64,000 nucleotides of DNA. Origin: Hyaloscypha bicolor E. Its lineage: Eukaryota > Ascomycota > Leotiomycetes > Helotiales > Hyaloscyphaceae. Every line of letters begins with the position of its first letter. Within the stretch, counting starts at the first letter, position 1. Where the stretch lies: contig NW_020194541.1 in the NCBI RefSeq assembly GCF_002865645.1, forward strand, positions 475,181 through 539,180, read 5' to 3'. This document shows, in pieces, positions 48,300 to 62,310 of this stretch. Under the pieces are notes generated by a model. It saw only the letters and a list, made by a program, of their open reading frames with translations, ran no database searches and was not told the DNA's origin. Made by a program: the position numbers and the translations under genes.

Positions 48300-50060
48300 T
48301 CATCCTGCAGTTCCTTCGCTCATATCCAGTTCCTTGTCGGGAGTCGGAACAAAAGCATGCCTCTCCACCGGCACATCGAGATTATTCACAATCCTCACTC
48401 CCGTGCCAATGCGTCCCATAACACTCTTCGCCCACTCCAACTCCCTCTCACATCCCTCTCCCGAAGCAGTAGTATCCGCCAACGTCTCAATCGCCACCTT
48501 TAACGGAAAAACCACATACATAGCTGCTCCCTCGGGACTACCTCCAGAAATATACTCAATACTCTGACATATGTTTTTTGCTAAAGAAGTCGTATCAGAC
48601 CGATGCTCTAGCGGCGGAAGTGAACTTCCCGGCGCAATGAGTGGAAGGAAAGACACGACTGGAGAGAGCAAGGAGTAGACGTATTTCAAACCCGAGTAGA
48701 GAATCGTGAGGGTTGCCCAGTACGTCGTACATGTCCTCGCTATCTCAATATTGTCAAACTGGAATGCAACTGGAAACACGCTTCCCCCACTAGCCTCCGC
48801 ATTTTGAACTGGAGTAGAGGTAATGTTGAATCCATTAGAAAGTCGAGCCCAGTATACAGGTCCGGAAATTGACCTCTCTAGCCGCTTGTAGAAGGCGTTG
48901 AGCCGGATATTGAGTTTCCAACAGTCGTTGACCAGAGATAAGATTTGAGGGAGGAGAGCAAGGGGATTTTCCGTGGCGCCTGGGGACGAGAGGAGACCGT
49001 GGCCTTTTGCGATGGTGGACGTTAATTCGGCTTGCAGGTCGAGGAGTTGGTGAGGCAGGGGTTTGGTGTAGCCTTTCCAGGGGTGCGTATTCCATTCTGG
49101 GTCTGATAGAAAAGTTTTCCTCTTCTCCGAGATCGCTTGTTGGATCTATGGTTTTGTTAACACTTCACACCCATGGAGGCAAGGAATAGGAAGACTGACC
49201 TCCATCTGCCGGAATGCGAGGAAGAGTTCGTGCCCGAATTCAGAACTGTAAGCTTTCGGGCCTCTGAGTTCGAATAACTTCACACAGCCATGCACGTGCT
49301 TCACCCACGCCGTGATCGTCCGATCTGGACACTCAATCACCTCGTACGCCACAAGCGCCATACAACTCGCAGCCGTCTCATCTTTGTACATTAAATCCGG
49401 ACTATACAACGCTTTCTGCAGCTCCCAGAGCCCTTGGATATAGAACTTCAGGCTTTCGTTGACGAGTGCGTGGTCGTTGTTCAAGCGACCGAGTCTGGCA
49501 GTGCAAATAGCGAGGACGGTCGCTTCGAGCGCAGTGGTAAATTCGGGGTGTGAAGGGAGCATTGTAAACCAGCTTTTCCAACCGTCGCTTGTGGTGTTGG
49601 TGGGAGGCGTGAGTGGTAGTTGCGTGCTGTGTTTGAAGCTATATAGGAACTCGCTGATGATTTGTTCACGGTAGACTGAGCGGGTGGAAGGGCAATTAAT
49701 GGTCCATAGTGATGAATAGGCGTTTTTGGTAGATATTGAGCCTTGAAATTGGGTCAGAGCTTGTGTAGAACCCACTGGAAGGTCTGGTTCATTGGGGGGA
49801 GTGACTAGGGTCACTTCTTTCGTCTCGAGCTGCTTCTTGGTCCTCGAGTCCAGGATGAAGGTTCGGTCTTGCTCGTAGCCGAGACAGTCTCGATTACTTT
49901 TAATGCAGATCTTGCAGTTGGGCCGTTCGAGGGTACACTGGATGTGTGCAAGTCAGTGGATTGATGAATCAATGGTGGGGAGTGAAGTTGTGTCACGAAC
50001 TGCGATTTTTCGCTTCTTGCATGTCTTGCACGCTTTCGATCTTCCAGGAACCCCAACCAT
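48300..50060 (-). CDS. Zn(II)2Cys6 transcription factor
   Basis: Three exons (50060-50001, 49937-49200, 49145-48300) with introns of 63 and 54 bp, all in phase 0, give 547 residues. Splicing exon 1 to exon 2 completes a perfect Zn2Cys6 cluster: Cys11, 14, 21, 28, 31 and 38 (C-x2-C-x6-C-x6-C-x2-C-x6-C), with KKRK as the basic loop. The rest resembles the fungal-specific regulatory region of this family (a region with SLKFYIQGLWELQKAL and MALVAYEVIE, then a helical C-terminal part). No coiled-coil linker is obvious. No frame breaks are seen, so the gene looks functional. The target genes are unknown; its distance of about 7 kb from the broken PKS makes a cluster role possible but unproven. Confidence 0.9.
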
Positions 50061-50575
50061 CTTTACAAACGATAAATTTGCTGTGTCTTGGGCGGAGAAT
50101 GCTCGTTCAAGGCGAATTTCGGAGTTCCGAGATTTCAGCCTTGCTGCTGCGGGGTAGCTGAAACAGCAGGCAACTGTCCACCACTGTGATACTTGGAAGC
50201 CACCGCTTGGAGAATATTCATCAAAGAATCAGCTAAAAGGCGCGATGGAAGATGCAGAGATAGCAATGATAAAAATTGTGAGGGAGGAAGGAGGTGGAGG
50301 GGCAACTTCAGATTTAATGGCGCGGTCAAGCATCAGGAACCACAGCCCCTTCGGGGCGGAAAGCCATAATCGATTCTGACTGGTTGGCAAAATTCCCCTT
50401 TTGGAAACGTGCGACAAGGGACCCCGAGCTTTTTGATAACCCATGCGTGATCCTTGCGCTCCGTGCAAAAAGTTTTTAGAGCTTGGTAGAACGTGATAAC
50501 TGGAAAGTAACTGCGATTAAAGGTACTAGAATAAGATATGCCCTAAATTCATTTCACCTCACTGCTGAAATATCG
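50061..50575. other. Intergenic region upstream of the Zn2Cys6 gene
   Basis: Holds the promoter of the minus-strand regulator and the 3' end region of the next minus-strand gene. No additional gene is recognised. Confidence 0.5.
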
Positions 50576-51475
50576 CTAAACACGAGATATACCAGAGCTC
50601 CCATCATCGAGATCTTTCCAGCCCTGCTCTGAGCCTGTCCGAGTGATCGAAAAATCATCCAACCGTTCGGCTTGGCATGGCCACCCGCCCTTCTTCCTCC
50701 GACACTTCTCCTTCCTGGCATCCTTCGGAAGCTTCTCAAGTATAAACCCTTCAACTATATATATGATAACGACAACCATCTCCGGCAGAACCGACATCAT
50801 ACCCACGACAAGGACATTCCCCTCATAGCTTCCGAATAAACCTCTGTCCACGAATGTAACGAGGACGGTGTAGCTCATTCGAATGAAGAGGAAAGGCAGC
50901 GATAATGTAACGCTGTTCAAGAGTCGGCGTTCGCTGATTTCGGCGTGCGATTGTCGTCGAAGCATAGCTCCAGTGAGAATGACCATGACTATGAACCCAA
51001 CAACACAAAGCATAATGCCGACCTTTGTCCAAATCTGGGGCTGGTAAATGGTACCGTCAGAGGCATCTGCGGTGGATTTGCTGGCTCCATTTGCACAGAG
51101 ACCTATTGCGGCTTCGAATGGAATCTGCAGTAGACTGAAGTACCAGGGTTTAATTCGAGTGGGAAGGTTCTTTGCTAGGTTGATGTAGACGCGGTTGAGG
51201 AGTCCAAAGGTCGTGAGGAGCAGAGCGGGGACTCCAATCAGGGAGAACAGAATGGTGGTCCCATGTAATGCGATTGACGGGAAAGTGATTGTTGCAAGAC
51301 CCAAGGCTGCTTCCGCGACTCGAATGTGGCAATATATGTAGAGGAAGACCCAGGCAATTTGAGATCTTTGGCCTCGGCAGCAATGCCGAATGCACAAGAG
51401 CAGACTGAGAACTGTCGTTGGAGTGTAGAAGATACATTCGATGATCGAGAGGACGTTGCGGTTGGTGAGCGTCAT
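50576..51475 (-). CDS. Seven-helix membrane protein (DUF7702-like)
   Basis: A single exon of 299 residues starting at the ATG at 51475. The open frame extends 16 codons further, but only to a TTG. Residues near the N-terminus (NRNVLSIIECIFYTPTTVLSLLL) form the first membrane helix. About seven hydrophobic helices follow, and the C-terminal tail of about 50 residues is basic then acidic and probably cytoplasmic. The helix pattern and the conserved opening are typical of the fungal DUF7702 family of integral membrane proteins, whose role is unknown to me. No cluster-specific context is evident. The gene looks intact. Confidence 0.75.
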   Translation of the reverse strand: MTLTNRNVLSIIECIFYTPTTVLSLLLCIRHCCRGQRSQIAWVFLYIYCHIRVAEAALGLATITFPSIALHGTTILFSLIGVPALLLTTFGLLNRVYINLAKNLPTRIKPWYFSLLQIPFEAAIGLCANGASKSTADASDGTIYQPQIWTKVGIMLCVVGFIVMVILTGAMLRRQSHAEISERRLLNSVTLSLPFLFIRMSYTVLVTFVDRGLFGSYEGNVLVVGMMSVLPEMVVVIIYIVEGFILEKLPKDARKEKCRRKKGGWPCQAERLDDFSITRTGSEQGWKDLDDGSSGISRV

Positions 51476-52975
51476 GGTGCTTACCAAATCCTTTGAATTG
51501 TTTAGACGGACTTTGAGAGCCAAAGCGATAATCTTGAGAACAGCTTATGGCCGCATAGGCTCAAAGGTGATATACCTTCACTGAGGAAAGCATGCCAAAC
51601 CGAAAAGGCCAGAAATGTATGATAATATTCATCAAGCCTCATCCCAATGCTTGTGTGCAAAAACCCCTCGAAATAAGCGACGGCCCCTTATTCCTCCGTC
51701 AAGACAAACCTCGCGGAGAAATGCACCAGCCTTGGGCGTCCGCAGTCTCAAACTCCCTCAAATTCCTATTCGAGAACAGCATGCGTGACTTCATCCCTAT
51801 TGAGTTCTTGCACTCAAAATAATCATGGATCACGGTTTTGGTGTTGGTGGGATGTGGCATGACAGGGGGAAATCTGCAGGCCGCGACACTAAACCGCTTT
51901 TGGCTGCATCTTGCGAGAGAGCAGTATGAAACAACAAAACCAAGCACAGAGCATGAAGGGGCAGATTTGAGGGCAGAGAGAGTCTGTGATATTGCAGAGC
52001 ATGTGCAAACCGAAAGGAAGGCTAACGGAGTTCCCCGAGGGCGGAGTTTGATACCCAAGGGGAAACACCTCACGTGACACACCTGGCCTTGAACAATGAA
52101 TGGACATCCAGCATTTCGCAACTCTCCCAATTTTTGCCCGTTAATCCCGCCACTGGAGGTTAAATCTAATCGTCTCAATTCCCAAGAAGTAAGATTGTCA
52201 GCGCACCTTGCAAAACCACGCTGAAGAAAAGGCGGGTAAACATCGTGGCCAACTACAAGGCGAGAGCCCAAATAACCATTTTCGAGACCATTGTGCGGAG
52301 ACCGATGCCAGGTGTGAGTATGATGATAGCTATGTATAAGAAAAACGAAGTCGAGAGCTTGCGTTGCCTTCTTTCCTGTTATGAACCCGCTCAGTGACTC
52401 TTCTGGCACTTGCATAAAAGAATTGGCCGCTGATGAGCAGCCAAGCGATTGATGCCCAAGAATCGCACAGCGTAGAAGGCAGAATAAAATGGCAAGTCAC
52501 AAGGTTAAGCCAAGAGAAGAAACGAACCTAATCTCGGCCAGTAGGCCTCTTCCATGCGCCACTTGGCTGATTCTGGCTGTAAATCAGCAAGTCATCCAGC
52601 CGGTACTTCTGCCGAGCCAGGGGAGAAAACGGGATGACGGCGTCCTTGAAGCCATGAAAAGAAGCGCCACTAAATTTAATAGGCTATAGAACATGATATA
52701 TGATTGGACGGGTGGGATGAAAGCTCACGGTAGGCGCACTAGGGTTAATTTGAGAGGTTCTGCTGGACTGCGAAACAACATTGATGTACGTACAAACTAA
52801 GCCCCTTTACATTTGAGTCGTGAGTCGTTAATCGTTAATCGTTAATTGCTAATCGCTAATCATGATGTAGTTCGAACGTTTGAGTTCCAGCGAAATGAAG
52901 AGGACAGGAAAGTATCTGAAAATCATAGTGGCGAGTGTTTGCAATCTTTGGAAAATGAAATTGGACCCACAGTGT
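51476..52975. other. 1.5-kb interval with only doubtful ORFs
   Basis: Two overlapping ORFs are present. A plus-strand frame of 76 codons (51592-51822) begins with ATG and is moderately protein-like. A minus-strand frame of 238 codons (52415-51699) begins with ATG but has irregular composition. They overlap in opposite senses, so at most one is real. Neither shows a motif. Short degenerate GTTAATC-type repeats occur at about 52818-52862. Confidence 0.4.
52818..52862. repeat. Degenerate 7-8-bp repeat (GTTAATC type)
   Basis: About five imperfect head-to-tail copies of a GTTAATC/GCTAATC motif. It is too short and irregular to be telomeric. Confidence 0.6.
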
Positions 52976-54046
52976 CTAAGAAGTCAGCCTACTCAAGGTC
53001 TTGAGATCCATCTCGATGAGAACGGCTTTAGTTCCGTCCTTAGGCACCATCCTCTCTCTGAGCTTTGCTTGCAAACCGTCCATGTAGCCCGTCGAAAGAT
53101 AAACTTTCCCAACGACTTCGAAATATGAAGCGTCTGGTCGCCTCCTTAACAATGCTGTCACATCTGTATTCCAGAATTGACAGATTATATCTCCTTTCTT
53201 CGCATTTGCTGGAACAGACCCTACAAGTTTGTTGGTCCCAAGGAACAAACGTGGGCTTGACGAATTCTCGGAAGGAAGTTTGGGTGCCGGAGCCGTTGAG
53301 CGTGCGGGGCTAGAAGAGAATAAAATTTCAAAAAGGGACCGACGAGAACGGGAACGATTCCTAACCGCGTTTGGTCTGTCTGGCGGCAAGTCGCTTTCTC
53401 GAGAGTTGTCGGTTGTTCTAGCAATATTCCTTGATCTCGAGGGAGCACGACGAGAAGGGGGCTGCAGACCAGAACGCCTGTAGACTCCAGCGAGGTCGCC
53501 CAAATTTTCCGAAAGCCAGTGTGCCTCATTGCTATCCCAACTGAACTCCGGCACTGATTTTAAGTCAGGAGAACTCCTTTGGAATGTATCAACGGTCGAC
53601 GGTCTCCGTGGCGTGACAGGCGTTGATGGCCTCTGCTCCACGTGCTCCCTCGCTCGCGAATACGTCCTGCCCGGGTCTATAGAGAAAACCTGGGTTGCAA
53701 TTCGGTGTGAGTTCCGATAGAGGAAATAATCGTATGCGGCAATAGCCTCTCGTACTTTCTCTTGCGTTGTAGGATAGGTGTAGTGGGTTTGATATGCGGA
53801 CTTCCACAATTTTAGCTTCCTGGCGTCGTCCAATATTTCAACATGTGTGGGTCCCAGGTCGAGAATTTCCCCCGCCACCGCAGCGATAGAGAGGATTTTT
53901 GTGCCAGTAATCGAACGTGGGTAGACAGGACGGCCCAGGATAGATGAAACTAGCTGGCTGAAATAAACAACCCGCATTGACCTATCAAATGCGGTCGAAC
54001 TACGCCGCCCCTTCAAGGTGCGCTGGGTTCGGCTAAATTTCCCCAT
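52976..54046 (-). CDS. Hypothetical protein with HET-like C-terminal region
   Basis: A single exon of 356 residues from the ATG at 54046; the preceding codon is GTG. The N-terminal third is basic and helical. The middle (about residues 125-250) is Ser/Pro/Arg-rich and probably disordered (many SRSR and PSRR motifs). The C-terminal part has GDIICQFWNTDVTALLRR and YFEVVGKVYLSTGYMDGL, which resembles the GD.(I/V)C...(V/L)LR and VG..Y..G.MDG pattern at the end of many heterokaryon-incompatibility (HET) domain proteins. The HET domain itself is absent. It borders the right RIP block. The function is unknown; the HET comparison rests on motif resemblance only. Confidence 0.55.
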   Translation of the reverse strand: MGKFSRTQRTLKGRRSSTAFDRSMRVVYFSQLVSSILGRPVYPRSITGTKILSIAAVAGEILDLGPTHVEILDDARKLKLWKSAYQTHYTYPTTQEKVREAIAAYDYFLYRNSHRIATQVFSIDPGRTYSRAREHVEQRPSTPVTPRRPSTVDTFQRSSPDLKSVPEFSWDSNEAHWLSENLGDLAGVYRRSGLQPPSRRAPSRSRNIARTTDNSRESDLPPDRPNAVRNRSRSRRSLFEILFSSSPARSTAPAPKLPSENSSSPRLFLGTNKLVGSVPANAKKGDIICQFWNTDVTALLRRRPDASYFEVVGKVYLSTGYMDGLQAKLRERMVPKDGTKAVLIEMDLKTLSRLTS

Positions 54047-56938
54047 CACTTCGGTATATAGATCGAAGGTTGACTTCGTATAGTCAGCTTTGATACTTTG
54101 GTCTTGACAGTCATGATACTGAGGCCATTAGCGGGCTAGTCGACAAAACCGAGAAGCGAAAAGTGATTTTCTAATTTTTTGATTTTCGTGCCCGTATCCT
54201 CCCTGTCCCCCCTCCTATATCTTACTAAAAAAAAAAAAAGTATAGTATATATACCTTATTCTCGACTACTTCTAGCCCCCCCTTAGCTTATATAGTCTAT
54301 AAGGCAAATCCTATAGATTATGAGATATATCTCTATTTCTCTTACTTTTTATATCTTTTATATTACTTATATTACTTAAATTATTTATATCTCTTTTATC
54401 TTTTTCTTTTCTAGTATTTTTATTTTCCTTTACTATAATCTTTTTTCCTATTATCTTCTAATCTTATATCTATTTTTATACTTATTTTCTATATTTTATA
54501 AATAATTAAGGCTTTAATATAAAGGATTTTATAAATATAAAATAAGGCTTTTTAGCTTTAATAGAATTAGTATTAAGTTAATAAAAAATATAGACTTTAT
54601 TATTATTATTATATCTATAATTTATATAAATATTATTAAATTTGCTTTTTATAACTATATAATATTTAAAAGAATCTTTTAGTCTTTTTTTATTATTATA
54701 AATAATATAAGTTTAAAAGAATTTAGTTCTATAAATATATACTAAGCTTATTTCTAGATTTGCCTTATCTTTTTCTAATTTCTTTAGCTTTTTATTCTAG
54801 TATAGTTCTATTTCTTTAATTTTAGTTTTATTATTAATTTATTTTATTACTTTAGTAATATTATTAGATAATATAAAAAGATTAAAGTATTATTATAAAA
54901 AAAGAAAAAGAAGAAAAAAATTATATATAAGAAAGAAATTAAGAAATAAAAGAATTTATTAATTAAATATATTAATAAAAGAAAATATTATAGACTAAAT
55001 TTAAATTATTAGAAAATATATTATAAATATTTTTTTTTAACTTATTTATAGCTTTATTATCTTTTTTATTACTTTTGCCTTTACTAGAATTATTATCTAA
55101 AGCTATATTTAATATATTTTTAATAAGAGAAAGCTTTAATAATAATATTATATATTAGAATTAAAATTATTTTTAGAAAAAAATTAAGATTAAGATTAAG
55201 GCTAAGATTAAAGCTAGTATAGTTATATTTTTATTATTTATTTTTAAAATATAAAAATATATATTTAATATAATTATTTAAATCCGAATAAATTTATAAT
55301 AAATAATATTTAAAAATAAAAATATTAGTATTTAATAGCCCTAGATTAAGTATATTTAAATATTAAAAGAATTATAATTTTAAATATTATAGTTATAAAA
55401 ATAAAAATATAAAAATTCTTTTTTTTACTAACTTATAAAAGCTAAAATATATTAATAATAATTAAACTATATTTAATTTATATAATTAGCTAATTTATTT
55501 TACTAATTATAAATAATTTAAAATAATTTAAATTTCTTTAAATTTCTATATATAACTTATTATATAAACTTTTATATTTCTATATTTAGTAATATTATAA
55601 TTATAATTTTTAAATAAGAAGAATTTCTTTATTTTAATATATATAATTATATTTATTTCTTATTTTTTAAATATATAATTATTAAATTAAAAAGGCTTAA
55701 GAATTCTAAATAATATTTCTTTTTAAAAAATATATATTTTTAATAAATAATAAAAGTAAATATAAAATTATATAATAATATAATTATCTTATATTAGTAA
55801 TTTTATTTTTTATAAAACTATTATTTTATTTTATTTTTATTCTAAAACTTTTATTTTTCTTTTATATTTTTTTAATTTTATTATTAATACTAAAAGTTTC
55901 TATTTTTTACTAATATTTTCTTTATTAATATCTTTATTAATATCTTTATTAATATCTCTATTAATACTAAGAGCTAGTATCTAATTATTTTATAATCTTT
56001 TTTTTCTTTTCTGAATTTCTTTTCTAAACTTCTTTTTTAAATCTCTTTTCTAAACTTTTTCTTTAAATTCCTTTTCTAAATTCCTTTTCTAAATTCCTTT
56101 TCTTTTAATACTTCTATTATTAATATTAAGAGCTAGTATTTAACTATTTTATAATTTTTCTTTTTTTTTTCTTTTCTCTTTTTCTCTAAACTTTTCTTTT
56201 AAATTCTTTTTTTAAATCCCTTTTCCGAATTTCTTTTTTTTTAATACTTTTACTAATAATACTAAAACTAGTATCTAATTACTATTTCCGGATTATTTTT
56301 ATTTAGAACTTCTATATTATAAGTTTTTAATTTATTTATTTCTTAGAAAGCTAAATTTTAGAATTTTTTTTTTTTTTCTAATATTTCTTTTTTTTCTTTT
56401 TTAATATCTTTTATATTTTTAGGTTTTTTAGAAATATTTTTTCTTAAACTTCTAAAAAAAAGACTAATTTCTATTTAGTTCTTTTTAAACTTTAATACTT
56501 TTTTTTCTTTTCTAATATTTTTTATACTTTTAGGCCTTTTAAAAATATTCTCTTTTAAACTTTTAAAAAAGAGGCTAATTTCTATTTAGATTTCTTTAAA
56601 CTTTAATATTTCTTTTTTTTTTAATATTTATAAAAGCCTTTAGGCTATTATTAAATATTTTTATTTTTTATTTTAAAATATATACTAATTTATTTTTATA
56701 GAAAATAGTTTTTCTTTTTCTAATCTTAATTTCTTTAATATATATTTCTTATTTTTAGGTTATTTAGATATTTTTCTATTTATTTTTATAAAATATATAT
56801 TAATTTATTTTTTAGTTTTTTTTTATTATTTTTTTTTTAATATTATTATATATATATCTAGTTAATACTAGTTTTTATAATTTATAATTAGGCTTTTTAT
56901 TTATTAAATATCTAAATATTTTATTTTATTTTTATTTT

Positions 56939-56995
56939 ATATATTTTATTTTATATATTTTATTTTATATATTTTATTTTATATATTTTATTTTT
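56939..56995. repeat. 14-bp tandem repeat, four copies
   Basis: ATATTTTATTTTAT is repeated four times head to tail within the AT-rich block. Confidence 0.85.
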
Positions 56996-59118
56996 CTTTT
57001 ATTATAAATTAGATTTTAAATAATATTTATTTTAAATATTTATATTTTTAGATATATAAAATTTCTATAGATTTTTTAGAATTATAAACTAGTTTATTTT
57101 AATTTAAAGAAATTTTTTTAAAAGTTTTCTAAAAATTATAATATTTACTATAACTTTTTTTAAAAATTAATATAATATAAATATTTCTAGTCTATTTTCT
57201 TTCTATAAAATAAATTACTATTTTAAATCTATATAAAAGTTCTAATTATTTCTTAAGTTAAAATATAAGTATTTCTTATTTTTATTAAATTAAATATAAA
57301 GAATAATAAATATTTTTAGGCTAAACTATAGTATTAGTTAAATATTAAGATTTCTTATATTTATTTTATAAATTTATAATTTAAGATATATTATATTTAA
57401 TAGAACTTTTATATCTAATTACTTTATATTATAATAAAATATTTTAATATTATAATTAGAAAAATTCTATTTTATAATCTTATTTATTATTTATAGATTT
57501 TCTAGCTAATAAGTTTTAGTTAATAATTAAAAAAACTTATTAGTTATTTTATTTAAAGTTTTTAGAAATAGGAAATTATTTTAATAAAGATTTAGTATTA
57601 AAAATAGATTTAATTAATTAATCTAAATAAGGAATTTATAATAGAAGTTTTTATATATAAGTAATTTTATATAATAAACTCAAGTTCCTATTTCTAGTTA
57701 TATAAATAAGTTATATAAGAGACTTTTTCTAGCCTATTAAAATAGTTTCTATTTCTAGTTATATAAGTTATAATATATAATAAACTTAAACTTTTCTTAA
57801 GTTATTTTTAGAAAAATTAGTAAACTTTTCTAAATAAACTTATTAAGGCCTTAGTTTTTAAAAATATTAGTTTAGTTTTTTTATTTCTTTTTTAGATAAT
57901 AATTTGGCTTTTAGAAATTATATATAAATATTAGAATAAATCAGAAAATATACTATATATATTTTCTAAATAAATTAGAATAAAACCTATAGGATTTCTA
58001 TAATATTTTTATTAAATTTATAATACTAGCTAGTAAAGACTTTAATAATCTTAATAAGACTTGAATTATAAATCTAGCCTTTAGATTTTCTATTTAACTT
58101 AAAAATTAAATAATCTATAATAAATTACTTATTATAGAATATATTATACTTTTTTCCTAAAAAATATTAGATATTAATAATAGTTTAAAAGCCCTAAAGC
58201 TCTTAAGATTCTTTATAAGTTTCGGGCTTTAAGGCTTTTTTATAGCTAGCTAATTATATAAAGTTATATAATTATATAAATCCGGTATTAATATAAAGTA
58301 ATTAGTAATTTTATATATAGATATAATATAATTTTTAATATAACTAGTCTAATATATTATATATTTATATATAAATATTTATAATTTTATTATTATAATA
58401 TAATATATTTTTAATATATTCTTAATATAAAAATCTCTTTATAATTCTAGACTTTTAGAAGCCTTTTTTATATTAAAAATAAAGTATATAATATAATTTA
58501 GATATTAAACTTAAAAAATAAAGAATTATAAAAGCCCTAATAATTATAAAACTTTATAAACTTAAATAAATTTGAGTATTATAAAAGTATTAAATTTAGT
58601 AATTTAATTTTTAAATTATATAAAAACTAATTAAAGAATATTATTTTAAAGTATTAATTCTAAATTCTAAATATATATATATTTATAAGAAAATAAAACC
58701 TAAAATAATACTAAACTAATTATAAGATATAAGAAAAAGTATATTAGATATTAGGTCTATTTTTTCTTAATTACTTTAATTTTAGTAAATATTTATATAT
58801 AATTTATTAAATCTTATATAATAAATTTACTTAGGAAAAATAAGATTAATTAGCTTAGAGAATTTAATAATAATAATTAGACTTTTATCTAATATAATAA
58901 GTAAAATACTAATAATAGCCTAAATATTTTAGGTTTTATTTATAAAGCTAAAAATATTATATCTATTAATTCTTTATATCTAATAAAAAAGAGAAATAAT
59001 ATATTTATATTTCTAATATATTTATTATTATAAAATAATACTTATATAGTTTATAAGATTAAATTATAATTTCTTTACTAGAAAAAAGAATAATAAATTA
59101 AAGAAAAATCTAATAATC

Positions 59119-59180
59119 TATTATTATTATTATTATTATTATTATATTATTATTTATTTATTATTATATTATTATTATTA

Positions 59181-59277
<97 letters not shown>
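59119..59277. repeat. ATT trinucleotide microsatellite
   Basis: About 160 bp of nearly pure TTA/ATT triplets with a few interruptions in the first 70 bp and none in the last 90 bp. Confidence 0.95.
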
Positions 59278-61829
59278 GAATTAGAATTAGCTTTAGTAAT
59301 ACTTTCTATATTATCTTATAGCTTCTAGAGATTAGTAAATAAAAAAGAATTCTAATATATATAAGTTAATTAAACCTAAAAATAAAAAAAGAATTTATAA
59401 AAGAAATAAAAAATAAAAGCTAGAATTAAAGAAAAGAATTATATATATATTTTTATTTATTTACTAGTTTATTAGATTTCTTCTTATTTTTAAAATCTTA
59501 TATTTATATTAATAAGTAATATTTTCCTAAGCTTTCTAAGCTTTCTTAATTTATTATTTAATTTCCTTAAATTATTATATTTTTTAAATATTTTCTAGCT
59601 TTTTATAAATAACTTTAAAATAAAGATCTTTATATAAAATCTTTTTCTAAGTATTTTCTAGCTTTTTATAAATAATTTTAAAATAAATATTTTTATATAA
59701 AGTCTTATTCTAGTATAAAATAAAGAAAATTATCTAAATATTTTTAAAGTCTAGATATATATTATAATAAGAAAGATTAAAGATAGTTTAAATAAAATCT
59801 AATAAGACTATAAGTTCCTGAGTTCTTTTATTATTAGAACTAATATAAAATACTAGTTTATTTATATTATTAATAAATTAATAATAATAAATAGATTTAC
59901 TAATACGAAAAGAGAAATAAGAGAATAATTATTAAGAAACTATATTAGAAAGAATAGAAAAGATTTAATTATTTATTTTAAATTAAAAGCTATTTATTAA
60001 AAAATATTTATTAGAATTTATATAAAGAATTTAGTAAAAGAAATAAAAGAAAACTTACTATTAACTTCTTTAGAAAATTAGATAATTCTTTACTTAGCTC
60101 TTTAATTCTTTATATTATTAAATACTTACTTATAGAGAACTAGCTATAAAACTATAGTCTATAATTTTATAAGACTAGATCCGGCTATATTTTAATTTAT
60201 AAGACCTTAAAAAGCTCTAGATAGCTTATTACTAGTATAAAAAACTATAGCCTAGGTAATAGCCTAAATAACTCTTGTATTTATAGTCTATTAAGCTTAT
60301 ATAATAGTATAAGTACTATTAGAAAAGTAGTTAGGTTAAGTAATATAACTTATAATAAAAGGAAATATAAAAGGAAGTAATTATAAGGCTATTAAAATAA
60401 GAGAAGCCTGAAATAAAATAAGAAAAACCTAGAATAAAGTAAAAGAAACCTAAAATAAAATAGGAAAAGCCTGAAATAGAATAGAAATAATATCTGGCGG
60501 CTATATAATAATAGTAACTAAAGAAATAAATATAATAGATATTTCTAGAAAAAAAGATATAAGATAAGAATATTAAGAAAAGTTAGGAATCTAAAGTATT
60601 TTAGATATAAAAAAAGAGACAGATATAGACAGAATTCTAAAGTAATAAGATTTAAGTTTATTAATATTACTATTCTAAATAAAAAAAGTAGTAGCCTTTA
60701 TATTATATTTATTATTAGTAAATTAATAGAACTTATAATATTAAATATTATTATATTAGTATTTGGCTATAGAATATATAGTATTAGAGCAGGTTTTAAA
60801 AAATAGTAGTATTATTTTAAGAAATAAAAATTTGAAAATATAAAATATTTATATAATAAATAAACTTAATAATTCTATTAGTATTATTTTTAAAAATAAA
60901 AAAGGGATTTCAGAAATAATATATTTAATAATAAATAATACTTATTTTAATATATCTAATTATTCTATAACTAGCTTATTTAATTATCTTATATTATTAG
61001 AAATATTACTAATAAAAGACTATTCCTAAATAAAGTTCTAAATTATTAGAAATTATATAAGTATTTTTTTGGCCTATATATTATTTATATATTTTATATT
61101 TATTAGAATAATTTATTTAAGGATCTTATTTTATATAATAGTAATATTATATTTATTAATTAGCTTCTCTAATTCTTTTAATATTAGTAATTATTCTAAG
61201 GCTATATATATTCGGATTATATATTAAAGCTAGTAATAAGTTTAAATATATAATTAGTTACTATTTTTATTAGTATTTCTTATATAAATATTAGTTATAT
61301 TTATATTATAAAATATAAGCTTTTAATAATACTATTCTAGTATTTCTTTTAATAGAAACTTATTAATATTTATATTAGTATATAAGTAAACTATTTATAT
61401 AGAACTATATAAAATTATATTACTTATTTTAAACTAAATAATTATTAAGAATTATATTATAAAATTCTATATTTATAAGGTAATTCTAGTATTATACCTT
61501 ACCTAAGGGCCTTATATATAGTCTAAATAGCTTACTAGCTACTATATTAGGCCTAGATTTGTTTTTTCTAATCCTATAAATATTTTATAAGTCTATAAAC
61601 CTATATATCTTATTTTAGATCTGCTATATATAAAGTACTAATAAAGTAATCCGGTTCTATAAGTATTAGTAATTATAATTCCTAATATAGGCTAGTTTCT
61701 GAAAATAGTTCTATATATACTAATTAGAATTAGTTATATAATCCGGTATTATAATACTAGATCTAATAGCCTTAATAAAAAGTAATATAATTATTAGTAC
61801 TTAATACTTTCTTCTAATAATAGAAAGAA

Positions 61830-62310
61830 TAAGAGGCAGATATAGAAAAACGGAATTACTTATATATTACTAGTATAGCTAGCTTTTCTAAAACTTCTAT
61901 TACTAGAATTTAATTTACTAATTCTTAATATTTTTCCTAGAAATAAAGTAGTTCTCTATATATATAACTAATAAATTAGCTATCTATAAGAATATAAAAT
62001 ATACTTTAGTAATAAGAGAGAGTTTAGAGCCTTAATTAGCTCTAAAGAAGTAAAAATAATAGCCTATTTAAATATAAATTTAAAGATATTATTATATAAC
62101 TAAATAAATAATCTAATTAAAGATTCTAATATATATTTAGATAATATTATATAAATAAGTATTAATATAAATATATATCTTAATCCCAAATAGTAATAGT
62201 TTATTATATTTATTAATTAACTAAATTTAGTCTGGCCTAGGTATAATATATTCTCTTTTTTTAAACTATATTTATTATATTTATAATATAATTACCTCGG
62301 GATTTAGAAG
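61830..62310 (+). mobile_element. Coding-like RIP remnant, family unknown
   Basis: The plus-strand frame reads LAFLKLLLLEFNLLILNIFP, NKVVLYIYN, EYKIYFSNKREFRALISSKE and more, with stops where Gln codons would be expected. The pattern is consistent with a RIP-mutated transposon ORF, possibly gag-like, but no diagnostic motif is visible. Confidence 0.3.

Noticed and set aside
51699..52415. 238-codon minus-strand ORF
   Set aside because: No domain, irregular composition and overlap with an opposing ORF; kept only as a note in the interval entry.
52818..52862. Telomere-like repeat
   Set aside because: The GTTAATC-type units are few, imperfect and unlike the fungal TTAGGG repeat.
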